From assembly GCA_963402885.1 (NCBI GenBank), contig OY727099.1, forward strand, positions 17,441,001-17,505,000: a stretch of 64,000 nucleotides of DNA, given 5' to 3'. A program made the translations under genes and the position numbers. Below, piece after piece: positions 32,289-44,240 of this stretch (its first letter is position 1; each line of letters starts with the position of its first letter). The notes under the pieces are model-generated. The model was not told where the DNA came from and did no database searches. It saw only the letters and a list, made by a program, of their open reading frames with translations. This DNA comes from Antedon bifida (taxonomy: Eukaryota; Echinodermata; Crinoidea; Comatulida; Antedonidae).

Positions 32289-33975
32289 ATTCACGCAGAA
32301 ATAATATCAGAATTTTTGGAATACCAGAATCTGACAAAGAAAACACTGATGAATTAGTATGCAAATTAGCAAGCAACAAGCTGGGTGTAAACATTAACTT
32401 ACACGATATTGACTGTTCTCACCAAACTGATCGGCCTAGGCCAATTATTGTAAAGTTTACATCATATAGAAGTCGAAGAAACGTTTTAACAGTACGCAGG
32501 AAATTAAAAGGCTCTGGGATATCTTTTCAAGAGGATCTTACCCTAAAAAGACGCAATCTGCTGGCCGAAGTTAAGCAACATCAGAAAACAAGCAGTGTCT
32601 GGTCGATTGATGGTCGTATTTTTGCAACGATCTTGAAGAATGACAGGGAAGTCGTAACTCCCATACTTTCCATTTCTGACATTGACAAATCTTGATTTTA
32701 AACTATATTGTCTAAATATATATCTATATCAATGATTTTGTTCATTGTCTTTTCAATAATTCTCTCATTTCGCTTATTCATAGACCGACACGCATCACCG
32801 AACATTCCGCTACTTTAATTGATAACATTTTCACATATGATCTTGGATCGTCTGTCAGTGGTATCATTATTAATGATGCTACATATCATCTTCCTGTTTT
32901 TTAACATCAGTTCAAAAAAATTGAGTATGCTAGTAATTGATACCAATCTCAAATTTAGAAATACTAGTGAACACAATATCCTTAATTTTCGTAATGATTT
33001 ATCAAATTGTCTATGGAATGATGTTGTGAGTACACAGGATGCAAATATGGCATATGACACATTTATTAATAACTTTACCACCATTTATAATAAACACTTT
33101 CCCTTAGTTGAACCATCCAAAGCTAAAGTTAAACGTAAACCATGGATGACCGATGGACTTTTAACCTCGATTTCGTAAAAACAGAAATTTTATTCAAAAA
33201 GTCTACGCCATCTAGTAGTAGTAGTAGTAGTAGTTTTTAAAATATCTTATGTTCTAATGTTTATGTTAATTTTAAATTGATTTTATTATAGGCCTATTTC
33301 TAGTTTTATAGTAATAGTGTATTTATTAACTAAATTAAAATTTAAAAAAAAAGAAAAACTGAACTTAAAAAACCTGTATGCCAGAATCCTTGGATTCAGT
33401 TTAAATATATTTTAAAAGAAATGAATACACTAGGCATGTTGTAACTTCCATCCATATTTGTATTTTAAACTGTACAGTATTATATCATGTACAAAATGAA
33501 GTGTAGATTTTTATGGTTTTTGTATGCATATAATCAAAACACTATATGTATAAAGGTTAAAAGAGTAAAAATCAGAAAATAACGAAAAAAGTAGAAAACG
33601 GAAATTTAATGTATGAAAATGAAATGTGAACGAAATATGTATGAAATATTGAATGAATAAAGGTGGTGGTTAACCACAAAAGAGAAAAAAAACCAAATAA
33701 ACGAAATAAATTAAATAACCTGTTAAAAACTGCTAAATCTGATTACTTTAGTAAAACTTTTACTACATCAAGGCCACCTGGCATGTCATCAATTCTCTTC
33801 TTAAGTCAAATAAAAATGCACCTGCCAATATCGAAATTCTAGTTGATGGGAAATTAATCAAAAGAACCTTTAACAGTAGCAAATCTATTTAACGACCACT
33901 TTACAAATATTGGACCCAAGCTTGCTGGAAAAATAAACAATGACTCTAAGAAAACTTTCGTCACTTCTTACATCC
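32286..33975 (+). pseudogene. Degenerate LINE: ORF1 plus endonuclease/RT linker pieces
   Basis: 32286-32695 encodes an ORF1-like RNA-binding protein: YSRRNNIRIFGIPE, DIDCSHQTD, RPIIVKFTSYRSR, ISFQEDLTLKRRNLL, VWSIDGRIFATI. Next, 32786-32890 gives PTRITEHSATLIDNIFT, the C-terminal end of a LINE endonuclease. 32940-33178 and, after an insertion, 33720-33975 give the linker before the RT (KPWMTDGLLTSI; TWHVINSLLKSNKN; LFNDHFTNIGPKLA). Most of the endonuclease and all of the RT palm are missing. It is cut by the pogo element on the left, by the retroposon at 33215-33700, and on the right by an inverted copy of the 16-21 kb repeat. Jockey/CR1-like group likely. Confidence 0.75.
33215..33700 (+). 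mobile_element. Retroposon inserted in the LINE linker
   Basis: Begins after a short tag microsatellite (33213-33236) and ends 'ttgaatgaataaaggtggtg' + 'gttaaccacaaaagaga' + A-rich tail. The 3' end is shared with the minus-strand retroposon at 12165-12573. LINE protein sequence continues on both sides. The 5' boundary is approximate. Confidence 0.55.
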
Positions 33976-34009
33976 CCCTATTCATAACTCAATTTTTCTT
34001 TCACCTGTA

Positions 34010-34628
34010 GTCGAACAAAAAGTGTACAAAATTTGTGAGTCGCGTTTCTCTAAAACGTGTAAACAGAACCTTCGTAACTTTGTCAACATATAGACATTTA
34101 TGTGAAGTTGTGCACCTCCTATTTTTGAAAAGCGTCAGAGTTGCGCAAAGTGACTTGCGTGCGATTTTATGAATTTAAATGATTGATCATAGATTAAAAA
34201 CCAAAAGTAATTTTGTATTGAGACTTGGTGAAAATTGAATTCATATCAAGAGTCAACTTTCTGTGGATTAAAAATGGCATGTTTCACAGAAAGGTACCCG
34301 CGCACGCGCGTTTCAAATTTAGGAATGCGAAAAATCAATTTCTATCAACTTTCTATGCGTTTCATGTCATTTTGAATATTCCCACACGTGCAAAATTTTT
34401 TACGAGCGCAGTGCGCACGCAGCAATTAACAATTTTTTTCCGTGTGATTTATATTTTTCCAGCCTTTTCTAGTAACTTTACCAACTTTTAAACAATTTTG
34501 ACTTAAAATTACGTCATACGAGCACGTTGAATTGGACAATTTGCGCACGTTTTTGATGAAAAGGTGTAAAAATTCGTCCAAATTATGCCTTTTTTTAAAC
34601 AGTCATAGTTTTAAACTACATGATGAAA
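34010..34628 (-). mobile_element. Truncated inverted copy of the unit B/C repeat
   Basis: The reverse complement of this stretch follows unit B/C from 'catagtttacaatctatgac' to the end of the unit, including the cgcgcg-rich part, 'aaacatgccatttttaatcc' and 'aaaatcgcrcgtaact'. The 5' third and both terminal hairpins are missing. Diverged by many point changes. Confidence 0.8.
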
Positions 34629-34642
34629 CATGAAACAGCCCA

Positions 34643-35179
34643 AAGTGAAACAAATTGCAACAAAATGCAAACAGAGATAGAGGACAACTGTAATTTTTCT
34701 CCCTTATTTGCATATTTTATTTAAATTGTACTACTAATTTGCATACTTTCGAGGTGTGTGACAAAGGTGTGATTTTGGGAATTACAAAGTGGTTCTATGC
34801 TGGCTATTAGGAACCTATGTCTGGATTATTTGAGGGCAAAATAAAGTTTCTACAGACATTTTAGTCACATTGTGTATGCAAACATTGAGAAATGGGGTCG
34901 AAGGTCAAATATTGTACTTCCGGTCATTTTTTCGTAAAATGTTTCATTAGAGTAAATATAAATATTATACATTTTGAATAAATCAGTGACAAAATCAACT
35001 CTCTCTGACTAGTAGTTTTTGAGATATGGTAACCCTCTAATTTCACCCTAATTTGCATATTTAAGCTACGAATTTGCATATCATCGGGATGAGTGCCAGA
35101 GGTGTGATGCTCAAATTTTTATCTCATCATATGTGACCATTTAAAAAAGAAAAATCTCTGTTTGCAATTTGTTTCACTC
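34643..35179. mobile_element. Non-autonomous DNA element with 24-bp+ inverted ends
   Basis: 'agtgaaacaaattgcaacaa' + aatgcaaacagagat at the left is matched by 'atctctgtttgcaatttgtt' + tcact at the right. The right copy lacks ten bases of the left. About 537 bp, no ORF. The left end abuts the truncated unit B/C copy. Confidence 0.6.
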
Positions 35180-35509
35180 AAAATGATAGATTGCCTAGAG
35201 CCTACCAGTTTATGTGCCTAGTATAAAAAATGTAAAACTTTAAGACTTTGATCAATATTAAAATATAATATTAGGCATAGGTATCAACACAAAGATGAAC
35301 AAAAATCAAGCAATTTAATTCATTCAATTCAAAGCCTGGCTTACACTACATTGGTTAAATCAATTATTATCGATTATAACATCGATGTACTGTGACCTGA
35401 AACTACGTACTACACGGCTTGGCTTCCTCTTTTTATTCCTACACGTTCTGTGTTATTTTGTGTTCAAATTGCTCAAGAATATCAAGTGCGTAATTTTACA
35501 AACTATTTT

Positions 35510-35650
35510 AACGTTTAGGAGCGACTTTGAGATAGGGCAAAATTATGTTGGAGTGACTTTGCGATGGGGCGACTTTATGATGGGTCGACTGTGTCGGGGC
35601 GACTTTGTTTTGGGACTACTTTGTGAGGGGCGACTTGACTAGCATCCGGC
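35510..35650 (+). repeat. 'ggggcgacttt' tandem words
   Basis: Seven variants of 'gcgactttgtgatggg' in 140 bp. The inverse text is present at 27345-27375, and two words at 59055. It produces the C-terminal half of a spurious 85-codon ORF. Confidence 0.6.
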
Positions 35651-35809
35651 CCTAGATAGGCTAGGCCCTAGGCCTAGTAGTAGCCCCTCTAGTCTGGTTG
35701 ACAGGCGATTGGAACCACTGACGATTGGGTAAAAAATGGAATGCCGCGGTTACCTACAACAGTATTTATGTGTTGCTATGAACTATAATATTAGTAGTGT
35801 TACTTCAAT

Positions 35810-35975
35810 GCAAGTTGCGAGTCGGGAGTTGCGAGTTAGAATCTGTGAGTTGCAAGTCGGAAACTGCCAGTTGGGAACCGCGAGTTGCGAGTCGAGAAAT
35901 GCGAGTTGCGAGTCGGAAAATGCAAGTTTCGGGTTGGAAAATGCGAGTCGGAAAATGCGAGCTGAGTACATTGTA
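35810..35975 (+). repeat. Minisatellite 'gcgagttgcgagtcggaaaat'
   Basis: About nine degenerate units of roughly 14-21 bp ('gagttgcgagtcgg', 'gaaaatgcaag'). The plus frame is open across it (90 codons at 35736-36008), but the peptide is a repeat product with no recognised domain. Confidence 0.75.
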
Positions 35976-35999
35976 AACATCCATATGGAGCATATACTC

Positions 36000-37121
36000 C
36001 AGATGTAAGTTTTTTTTAAAAAGTTGATTATAGTATTACAATTGTTTTTGTTGCGAACTAACAATTAAAATAAAAGGCATATTATGTTAAACAAATTAAT
36101 ATAAAACATTCATTAGAATCATAAGGCGTATATTGAAATGAAGCTTTAAAAAACTCACTTATTTTGTTTTTACGATCGTTTGAGGTACAGTAGGAAACAT
36201 TAAAATATCAATCTGTGCGCAATACGTGTTGGGATTTAGCGTGCCGCTTAAATTATTAAAATCGACTTTATTTTTTTACCAATTAAAGACGAAAAGTTAT
36301 CACGGTAGGACCTTACAGTATTTGTTTTGTTATATTATATAGCCAACAACAAATAGAATATCTACTGGGTCGGGTAGCTAGGCCTCCTTTATGTAATAAG
36401 CCTGCCTACAGTTAGGCACCTTACCTTGCGAAGAATAATATACAGATAATTACTAATTAATGATTCCTTGGCAATAAAATATTCACTTAGACCTAGGTCG
36501 TTTAAATAACAACAGAGGAATTTCAATCAGAAGCCTACATTAATAATAATATTATTATCAGGTAGGCCTAGGCCGAATAAATAATAATTCGTCTTCTTCG
36601 AGCCGAATCACTGGATGTTCAGCACGCCGCGCGTACCAGGTTACTACCGTGTGTATTGACCAATCACAAACGGTCTTTCGTCACATCTATAGAGGGTGAA
36701 TAACAAATGAGTTCGCTATGTATGCATATAGTTTAAATAGTTCAGTTGATTATTTTCTTCAAGCAAGTTACGTGGCGCAGCGGGTAAAACATTGTCTTGT
36801 GATGATGTGGACTAATCTTCATGAGTCTCAGTAGATGACTTTTGTTTATTTATCGCCAAACGCGAGTGTTGCCACACTAAAATTACACAGTCAATATCAT
36901 CATACTTAATAAGAATTTACGCGATTTTATATGTTTATGACAGGGACACGATAATCGTACTCAAGGAAATATATGATTTACGATCATCGCAGCAGTAGTC
37001 ATATGTGATGTTTCAACCAATCACAATATAATATCACAGTTTACAGTTTCAGTTTTGCCAAGTAATGCAAACAGGTTTCAGAATCAGACACATTTTGAAT
37101 GCACATATTTTTATTTCATAG
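36000..37121. other. Upstream region of OSTM1 homologue; first exon not identified
   Basis: Expected to hold the OSTM1 promoter and signal-peptide exon. I found no ATG followed by a hydrophobic stretch and a phase-1 donor. Two tracts of TAGGCCTA words (36380, 36560) and an isolated A-box-like word at 36774 are present. Confidence 0.4.
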
Positions 37122-40100
37122 GTTCCAGCTCACTTGTAAATGTATTAACATATTCAATGTTCAGCAATGACCAGATTGAGGATATAGAAAAAATAGTTTC
37201 AGGTGATGCTTGTAAAGAAAAACTTGAAAACTATGCAGTTACTTCATCACAATTTATGGAATGTGCAGTCAAGCATGCTAAACCATTAAACTTTTGTGAA
37301 AGATGTGTTTCCAAATATATGCTAGTTTTAAAAGCTTACAACAAAATTAATGTAAGTTTTATATTAATCAATAAATTTAATTTACATTGTCATTGGGGCA
37401 CTTAAATTAATGAACATATAATAAAACAACTCCAATAAAGAGATAGATAGAGACACATTTTGAGAATACAAAATTTTGATCTATTTGATCATTCTCATGA
37501 AACTAATGAGCATTGCACATATTATTTCACTACAGTTACAGTAAAAGTGTCACCAAAAGCATTACATGAAAATATTTAAATTAACCAATGATGTTAAATA
37601 GAGACTTTATGTTTTTAACAAAGACAAGTTTTTTGTTTCTGATGAGCACGACTCATCTTTTGCCAGATGCAGTATTTACAAATTATAGAATTGACCAAAA
37701 TGGGTGCTTGGTATGTTCATGGAGAAATAAGTTAACTTATTTCTCCATGGTATGTTTTAGCCATCATTGGGTTAAAAGATTTTATTTTTACTTTACCTGA
37801 AATTTGTTTTTTTTTTAGAATGAAACCAAATGCAGTAGTCATTTACTGAGATCTGATTATTTACAAGTAATAAGTACAACTAATCAATTCCTAAAAGACC
37901 TATGGAATACTGGTCATTGCAATAGTAAGTACAGTATTTTACACTGGTTTACTGCAATGATCTCTCTTCTTTTGTATATTGTCGAATTTGTGTGGAAAAT
38001 AACCAATTATATTTCGTCATCAGTTAGTCATTACGTCATTGTACGAGGCAATAACTGTCATATTTTCAGTAAAATTGTTAAAGATGTATTGTCCCCCTAA
38101 AGAAATAATTCTTAACTTGTTTGTTGTTGAATATGCCATTTTAATGTCACCTAATAGTTATCCACTTTGTCCAAAAATTGGATCGAAAAAAAATTTGTTT
38201 ACCTAAAAAACTGTAATTTAAAGCAAAAAATAGTCAAATTGGCAATGGGTTTTTGGTTGAATTGAACCATTATTTTGTCATTTTGTAAGTGAAAACATTA
38301 ATGTTTTCTGTTTTTTTATTTGAAAGTGATAACTTGATTAAAACTACAAAATCTATTCAAAGTCTGATTTTATTAATATTCTTTTTTTTTTTTTGGGGCG
38401 GGTGGTGGGGACAATAAATCTTTAACTGATCATTCTAGATAAGTATACACTTTATAGATATATAATATTGTCATTTAGTTTTTTTAAAATGGGTAAAATA
38501 ATGGAAAATCATAACACTAATTTTCTCGCCGAATGGCGAAGAGTAGCCTGCTGCGAACATTGCTGCTTGTCTTATCTCTCGTACACCTAAATTTCAACAT
38601 CAAATCAACTTGCAGTCTGCCATTGCCAACAATGTTTCAACTTTAATGTTCTTTTACTGTATTTGTTTTCATATCTACTGTATTCGTTTTCATATCTACT
38701 GTATTCATAAAATGATAAACACATTTCTGAACTACATAAATTCAACTTTGTGCTGTAACTCATGCACTGTGATCAACATCAGACAGATAAAGTCATGCAG
38801 TGGCCGATCATTTACAGTTTCTGCACCAGAGGTGTAGAACTTGTTACTATCTTTTTTTTTGTGATTCAACATCTGTTGCTATTTTGACCCTTTTATTTTT
38901 GTCCGTTTAGTCATTGATTTTCAAGTTTGCCTGTTTCTATAGCTTTACTAGAGTAACTGACCTCATTTCTTTAGTTCAAGATTCATTCAAGATAAGTTTA
39001 TTGTCAAAATAGAATAATTTGAAATGTGTCTTCCGGCAACAATAACAGTAAATATGACATTTAAAAATTAAGTAGCATATGTCAGCATAATGTTAAAAAA
39101 GTAATGTGTAGTCAATTTTAGTTGAAAAAATTCATACTGAATTATTATTTTGTAGATTGTTTTGAATTTTCCAATTGTAATGACACATATACGTTGAATA
39201 AGCAGACAGCTCAATTCTTCAAACTCTTCAATCAAACAATGGATTGTTTTCAAAATTTTTCAATAGTAAGTATTTTATAATTATGAATTTTATAGTTTGA
39301 AATTGCAGTTAATATTAATTCTGAGAAAGGCATGCAAAATGTAAAACGTATACATACCCTGGGCTGAAATTTTCCGGGGAGTGTAATGTCCTTTTACAAC
39401 CTCAAGGCTCAAGTTTTCTCAAGACATTATTCAAATGAAAACCATCATCTATACTTGAGCAAGCTCTATTAATAATATAAATTTAGTAACATCTGGGTAT
39501 ACCACTTTGAGACTTTTTGGTAGAAAATATCTAAATAATAACAAGTTTTTATATTTTTCTTCTTTATGGTATTATTGGTTCAGAGCAGAAATAATGTATG
39601 ATTTTGTTTTATAGTTTTACTGTATTTTGTTGATAGGCTGACCTCGCTCCATCAAGTCCTAGTAACAGATCAATATCAGCACTATGCATTGAATGCAAAC
39701 ACTCTTACAAGCAAATGTTTAAAGTGTACAAAAATATCCGATCGGTAATTGGTGAAACTGAAATGTGTGTCGATGTAATGGAAAAGGTAGGCAACTTGTA
39801 TATTTTATTACAGTAGATATATTTTTATCATCAGTGAAAAAAAAAACTTATACAGTAGATGCATACAAGATTCAGTTATTGTTCAAAATTTAATTGTTCC
39901 ACTACCTATCTTATTTGTTTTGTTTTTTTTCTTCAGATGAACACTACACAGAGAATAATGAGTTCTGACTACCATTGCAATATCCATGATAAGAATACAG
40001 AGGTTGTTATGGGAATATCAGTTTTTTTCTGTGTTCTACCGGTTATATTCTACCTTCTTATAAGATGGTATGGTGGCAAGCACAATCAAAACTCATTTTA

Positions 40101-40128
40101 TAGTGAGTTATTAAGAATATGTAAATGA
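37122..40128 (+). CDS. OSTM1: OSTM1 homologue (ClC-7 beta subunit), five exons, 5' incomplete
   Basis: Exons 37122-37351, 37819-37924, 39156-39265, 39637-39786 and 39937-40128 all have AG/GT borders (donors gtaag or gtagg) and matching phases (1,0,1,0,0). In order they give CAVKHAKPLNFCERC; NETKCSSHLLRSDYLQVI; NCFEFSNCNDTYTLNKQT with FFKLFNQTMDCF; CIECKHSYKQMFKVY and MCVDVMEK; then MNTTQRIMSSDYHCN, a membrane segment (VVMGISVFFCVLPVIFYLLI) and a short cytosolic tail. Cysteine spacing, several N-x-S/T glycosylation sites and the single C-terminal membrane span follow OSTM1, the heavily glycosylated partner that stabilises the lysosomal Cl-/H+ exchanger ClC-7. The cytosolic tail is shorter than in vertebrates. 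The N-terminal signal-peptide exon is missing from the model: the first exon seen begins in phase 1. Intron 2 holds a TTAA MITE, intron 1 a perfect palindrome. Confidence 0.92.
37718..37749. repeat. Perfect 32-bp palindrome flanked by 7-bp direct repeats
   Basis: Arm catggagaaataagtt is followed directly by its complement. 'gtatgtt' flanks both sides (37711-37717, 37750-37756). It lies in OSTM1 intron 1. Same plan as 22440-22487. Confidence 0.9.
38082..38421 (+). mobile_element. TTAA MITE, copy 1 (OSTM1 intron 2)
   Basis: TTAA at 38078-38081 and 38422-38425 encloses 340 bp starting agatgtattgtccccctaaa and ending ggggacaataaatct, an inverted terminal pair. The interior text 'cattttaatgtcac', 'aatttaaagcaaaaaat' and 'gattttattaat' matches the copy at 63653-64000. 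TTAA duplication fits a piggyBac-mobilised family; the TIR itself does not start with the usual CCC. Confidence 0.85.
38975..39035 (-). mobile_element. Diverged retroposon tail
   Basis: 'attcaagataagtttattgt' + caaaat is the complement of the 'ttgacaataaagttatcttg' end seen at 9880 and 2440. Only the 3' end is recognisable. It lies in OSTM1 intron 2. Confidence 0.4.
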
Positions 40129-40299
40129 TAATGTATATCTATCTATATAAAATAGTTTTGTTGTATTATTGGAGCATGCTGTAAGTGTTTCATATCAACA
40201 AAAACTAAACCACTAAGCATATAAATGTTATATTGTACAGTAAATCAAATAACAAATTTAATTCTAGTGGAGGGATGCAAAAATGGTTTTGATGATTTG

Positions 40300-40570
40300 T
40301 TTCCAGTATTAAAGAATAGTATACAAATAAGTAATGTTTATTAGTAAAATGGTACAAATAATTTCATAAAGTGAAAGGTATTTTATTTTTTTTTCATTTT
40401 TCACCGAATGAAATTATTTGTACCATTGAAGAATATAAAACATTCATTATTTGTTTTATTTTAATGAGAGTCTAGGCCAACCCCTAAACCATTCGAAAAA
40501 GCAGCCCTCAAATTTTGGATGAGGAGTTGAACGATTGTAGATGGCGCACACTACAGGTTGATCTAACAAG
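40300..40570. mobile_element. Non-autonomous element with 20-bp perfect inverted repeat, copy 1
   Basis: aatggtacaaataatttcat (40348-40367) is complementary to 40408-40427, with weaker pairing outward. The outer text, including 'ttggatgaggagttgaacga' and 'cactacaggttga', recurs at 46105-46265. No ORF. Confidence 0.6.
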
Positions 40571-43377
40571 CCGTTCCGCAACCTATGGGTCGTTACCCTA
40601 TGTTTGGGTCGCGAGAAAAAAATTGATGGGTCGTGAAATTGTTTCCGATCTGAAACTTTTTATCAATTATACACTGAAATTTCTCAGTTTTTTAGAATAT
40701 ACAACACTGATTACATTTTACATCTACAGTTTTTCCCCCTGTTGACGCGCGGCAAGTACCGTAGCGTACTCACAATTGGGAATCCCCTTTTAGGACATGG
40801 ATTTAATAACCTACCAACTGGTTCTACGACGCTATTTTTCTGTAGTTTGCAAAGGAGTGTGTAACTTGACTGAAAAACTGCTTTGATGTACCGGCGGTGG
40901 GAACTTTTACAATAAACATTAGAATAATAGAATAGAAACAACAATATAAACAGGTCCATCCCAAATTACACTCATAGCGATGTTGTTCAGGCCCTAGCCA
41001 GGGGAAATCTTTATGATTCAGGAGAACCCCTTGACGTTAGCATTGAACGCAAATGTGTTTACCGGCGGGAAAAAGTAGGCTACGATCGTTTTGCCAATTG
41101 CGAGCGGCTAATATTAGAGACGTGTCACTGTGGAAACAATGAATGCGCTAACGAAATTGCTGTACTCGTGCGTAATTAAGAGTGGAATAGAAATTTTGTT
41201 TTATATCATGTGATCCACTATCCTGTAATTAAATGAAAATAAGAATCTACTTAGGTGCGTTATACCATGGAGGAAATATACACCATGGTTATACCGTATA
41301 ATTTAATACCTGTATGTTTTTTAATTTATAATGCATTTGTAACGTTTTATTTAATTATTGTATAAAACAGTTAATTGATAATACTCCTTTAATAGTTTTA
41401 ATAGTGTATGTAGAGTGCATTAATTTACTAGTGGAAAATATTAATCTGTGCAGCTGATTTTATAATACAAAATGCTGTTATGAATTTTATAATACCTTTA
41501 TAAAAACATAGGATTATTGAAAGTAGGTGTAATATAAAGTATAGGAATTAATGCACAAAACGAGGTATTTTTCAGTGGTTACCTAACACATTTAATAGGT
41601 TGCTTGTTACTTGTTTGGATATTGATTTATTTTATGATAGTTTAAGGGTAAAATTGTTAAATCTCTATAATGTTCCGATCTTTGTTTATGTTATTGTTGC
41701 TTTTTTTAATGTATTGTTATACTGTAGTTCATTATGTTTAGATTCAACCTGTTAGTGGCGGTTTCATCGATCAACTGAATAAAATAAATAAAATATTATT
41801 TGGTATTGCACTTAAAAACAAACATTAAACTTTGGAGCGGATCAAGTGGTTTTTTAACAGCATCAAATGTTTTGTTGTGATGTCTATAAACTGTTTTTAA
41901 ACAGATCAAAATAATCAAATCAAATCTTTATTTGTTCCATATATAAAAATGTGAACATGGAAAAATTGTTTTCTATGACAGCAGAAACAAAACATTCACA
42001 ATTACATTATACAAATCACGCTTAAACATTAAAACAAGCTTTCAATGGTGTGGCAACACACACACACAATCTTTTCGTTGAAACATGGCCTACAAACATT
42101 TGTGTCCTCAAGAAACCACAGCCACTGATATTATATTTGTTGTATATTATTCTTAAAATAATAATATATTTTCATAAATTAAGTTTTAACTTTTTAATAT
42201 TTTCAATTAATAAATTCAGTAATATGTATCTTCTACAATGCTTTTCAGGTTGATTCAGTGTTGTGAATGTGTGTTGCCTCTATAATATAAGAAACAATTC
42301 TGGCAGTGACAAGAATCATCTGGCAAATAAAAGAAATAAGATGAAGCCTATAGAATACCTAAAAACAATAAAATAACTTACACAAATGTCTTGCACACAA
42401 ACGGCTGGTTTCCATTTGTGTTGTAGAATGCATTTGGGCCTCATTTCTAATGAGCAGGAGTAAGTTTAAAAACAATGTTTTTTTCTTACCAGCAGAAATA
42501 TCTTTAAAATGGTTTTAAGATCCCAATTGATTGCAGTTATAAACTGGTATCCATGTGGCAATTTTAGCAACTTGACAAAAACAGTAGCAAATATTAAGCT
42601 GCAACCTTTAGATTATAAAAACAACTAAATGAAGCCATTAAAAAAAATTCAATAGAAATTGTTAACTACAATAATCAACTTGTATTGACTCTTTTTATCA
42701 GCTCACAGACTAGTTGATTTTAATAATGCTTATGATATGCAAATAAAGGAACAATAAAAATGCAAATTCTTGTAAAATTGATAAAAAGAAATTTTGGTAT
42801 CTAAATTTTTTTTTGTACAGAATACTGAATAGTCCCACATTCCATATTATGCTTGTTTTATAGATACATCCAAGGATGCCTGCAAATTGACTGGTTGTTG
42901 CAGTGATCATTCATTTTGCTTGTCTATACTTTAATCATTGTCATTCAGCATCCATTTAAACATCATAATTCTACTGTATTAGAACTAGGTAAAAGAAAAT
43001 AGTTAAAACCAAAGAGTTTATCTGTATTAGATTGTACCAGGGAGTAACAACTCCCTGATTATACTGTATAAATCCAAGCAATCTATTAAAGGTGCTCTAG
43101 TGATTTATAATATATTTAGGGTCACTTTGTTTAAACCAAATTTTATACTGTAATTAAATTTCCAACATATATAAGCATGTATATGAGAATGGCTTTGAAT
43201 TGAAAGAGGTAATTGCATGTGCTTTTTTGGTTTATCACCAACAGAAACTAGACAATATAAACAATGAGTGCAATCAAGGATAAAAACATGTTTATTATCA
43301 GTTATTCAAATAGCTTTAACCATGTAATAACAATAAACTTATTTCTCTATGCTTTAAACATTACTTTTTTTATATAA
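40571..43377. other. Intergenic; retroposon tail at 41890-41990
   Basis: 'aaataatcaaatcaaatctt' + tatttgtt at about 41908-41935 reads on the minus strand as AATAAAG followed by a TTTGATT-repeat tail, a LINE/SINE 3' end inserted on the minus strand. (ac)n at 42057. The rest shows no recognised gene. Confidence 0.45.
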
Positions 43378-43380
43378 TAA

Positions 43381-44237
43381 TGCCCGAACTTTAGTCGTAG
43401 TTCAACTTGAAAAAGTCCTAGTTCGAGCTATTACTTCAAATTCGATTCATAAAAGAAGTAGTTGAAGTTTGCAGTTCGACTTAATGAAGTCGAGCTTTTA
43501 GTCTGGGTAACAAAGGCTATATATTGGCCAATAACAAGAGAGTATTTGAGGAGCAGACGAAATTTTGTGCATTGTTATCACTTTCCACGCATCAGAACAT
43601 ATACATGAAAAATAATTGTAATTGTCAATTATAATAGAACAAGATCAGTATTAATTTACAAGTGAAGTACTTTTGATTAACAACAAACAAAATCTTCAAA
43701 ATATGTGTAGAAACCATGGCGGTACGGTAACTTTCATATTTTCTAGGCCTCCAACAAAGTATAATTGCGACGACCACATACTTCATAGCGTAACAAGCGA
43801 TAGGCCCCTAAACATTCCATCGCATGGTGAATTTCCGCATCTCCCATTGTCGCTATGGCGTGACGCAGTTCAAGTCAGACTTGCGGGAAGATAATAATTA
43901 ATGTAATTTGTATACGGTTGTAAATAAACATGATTTGCATTATTATATACCAATGTATATTTAATTAAGTTAATATAAAAATAGATATTTCATTCTTTAA
44001 TATCTGGCCAATATAACAACTCAATGACTGTACATTTTTTATAAACCTTGTTTAAAAACTACTTAGTCGGCGATTTAGCCTGCCCCCTCAAGGACTAAAA
44101 AAATCTATCAAAATCCGTCTCGATTTATTCGAGGTTGACCTGATTTAATCGCCGATTTAGTTTTATGAATTAAAATGACGTAATTTTTTAAGTTTTAGCT
44201 CGAACTACGACTAAAGTCCGGTTTAAGAATACGGGCG
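43381..44237. mobile_element. Harbinger-type MITE with TAA target duplication
   Basis: TAA at 43378-43380 and 44238-44240 flanks tgcccgaactttagtcgtag..., whose complement ends the element (..ctacgactaaagtccggttt.. to acgggcg). TIRs are imperfect over about 35 bp. 857 bp, no transposase. 3-bp TAA duplications are typical of PIF/Harbinger. A 73-codon ORF inside (43673-43894) has no recognised motif. Confidence 0.7.
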
Positions 44238-44240
44238 TAA

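Noticed and set aside
36770-36810. A-box-like 'tggcgcagcgggta' suggesting a tRNA or SINE head
   Set aside because: No B box follows at a tRNA-like distance and no cloverleaf can be drawn.
37055-37121. Use of Met 37055 as the OSTM1 start
   Set aside because: The 22 codons before 37122 are not hydrophobic as a signal peptide should be, and a clean 'ttatttcatag' acceptor ends at 37121, so they read as intron.
41265-41295. 'ataccatgg..ccatggttata' as a third flanked palindrome
   Set aside because: The arms are not exact complements and the spacer is about 12 bp, so it does not match the two perfect cases.
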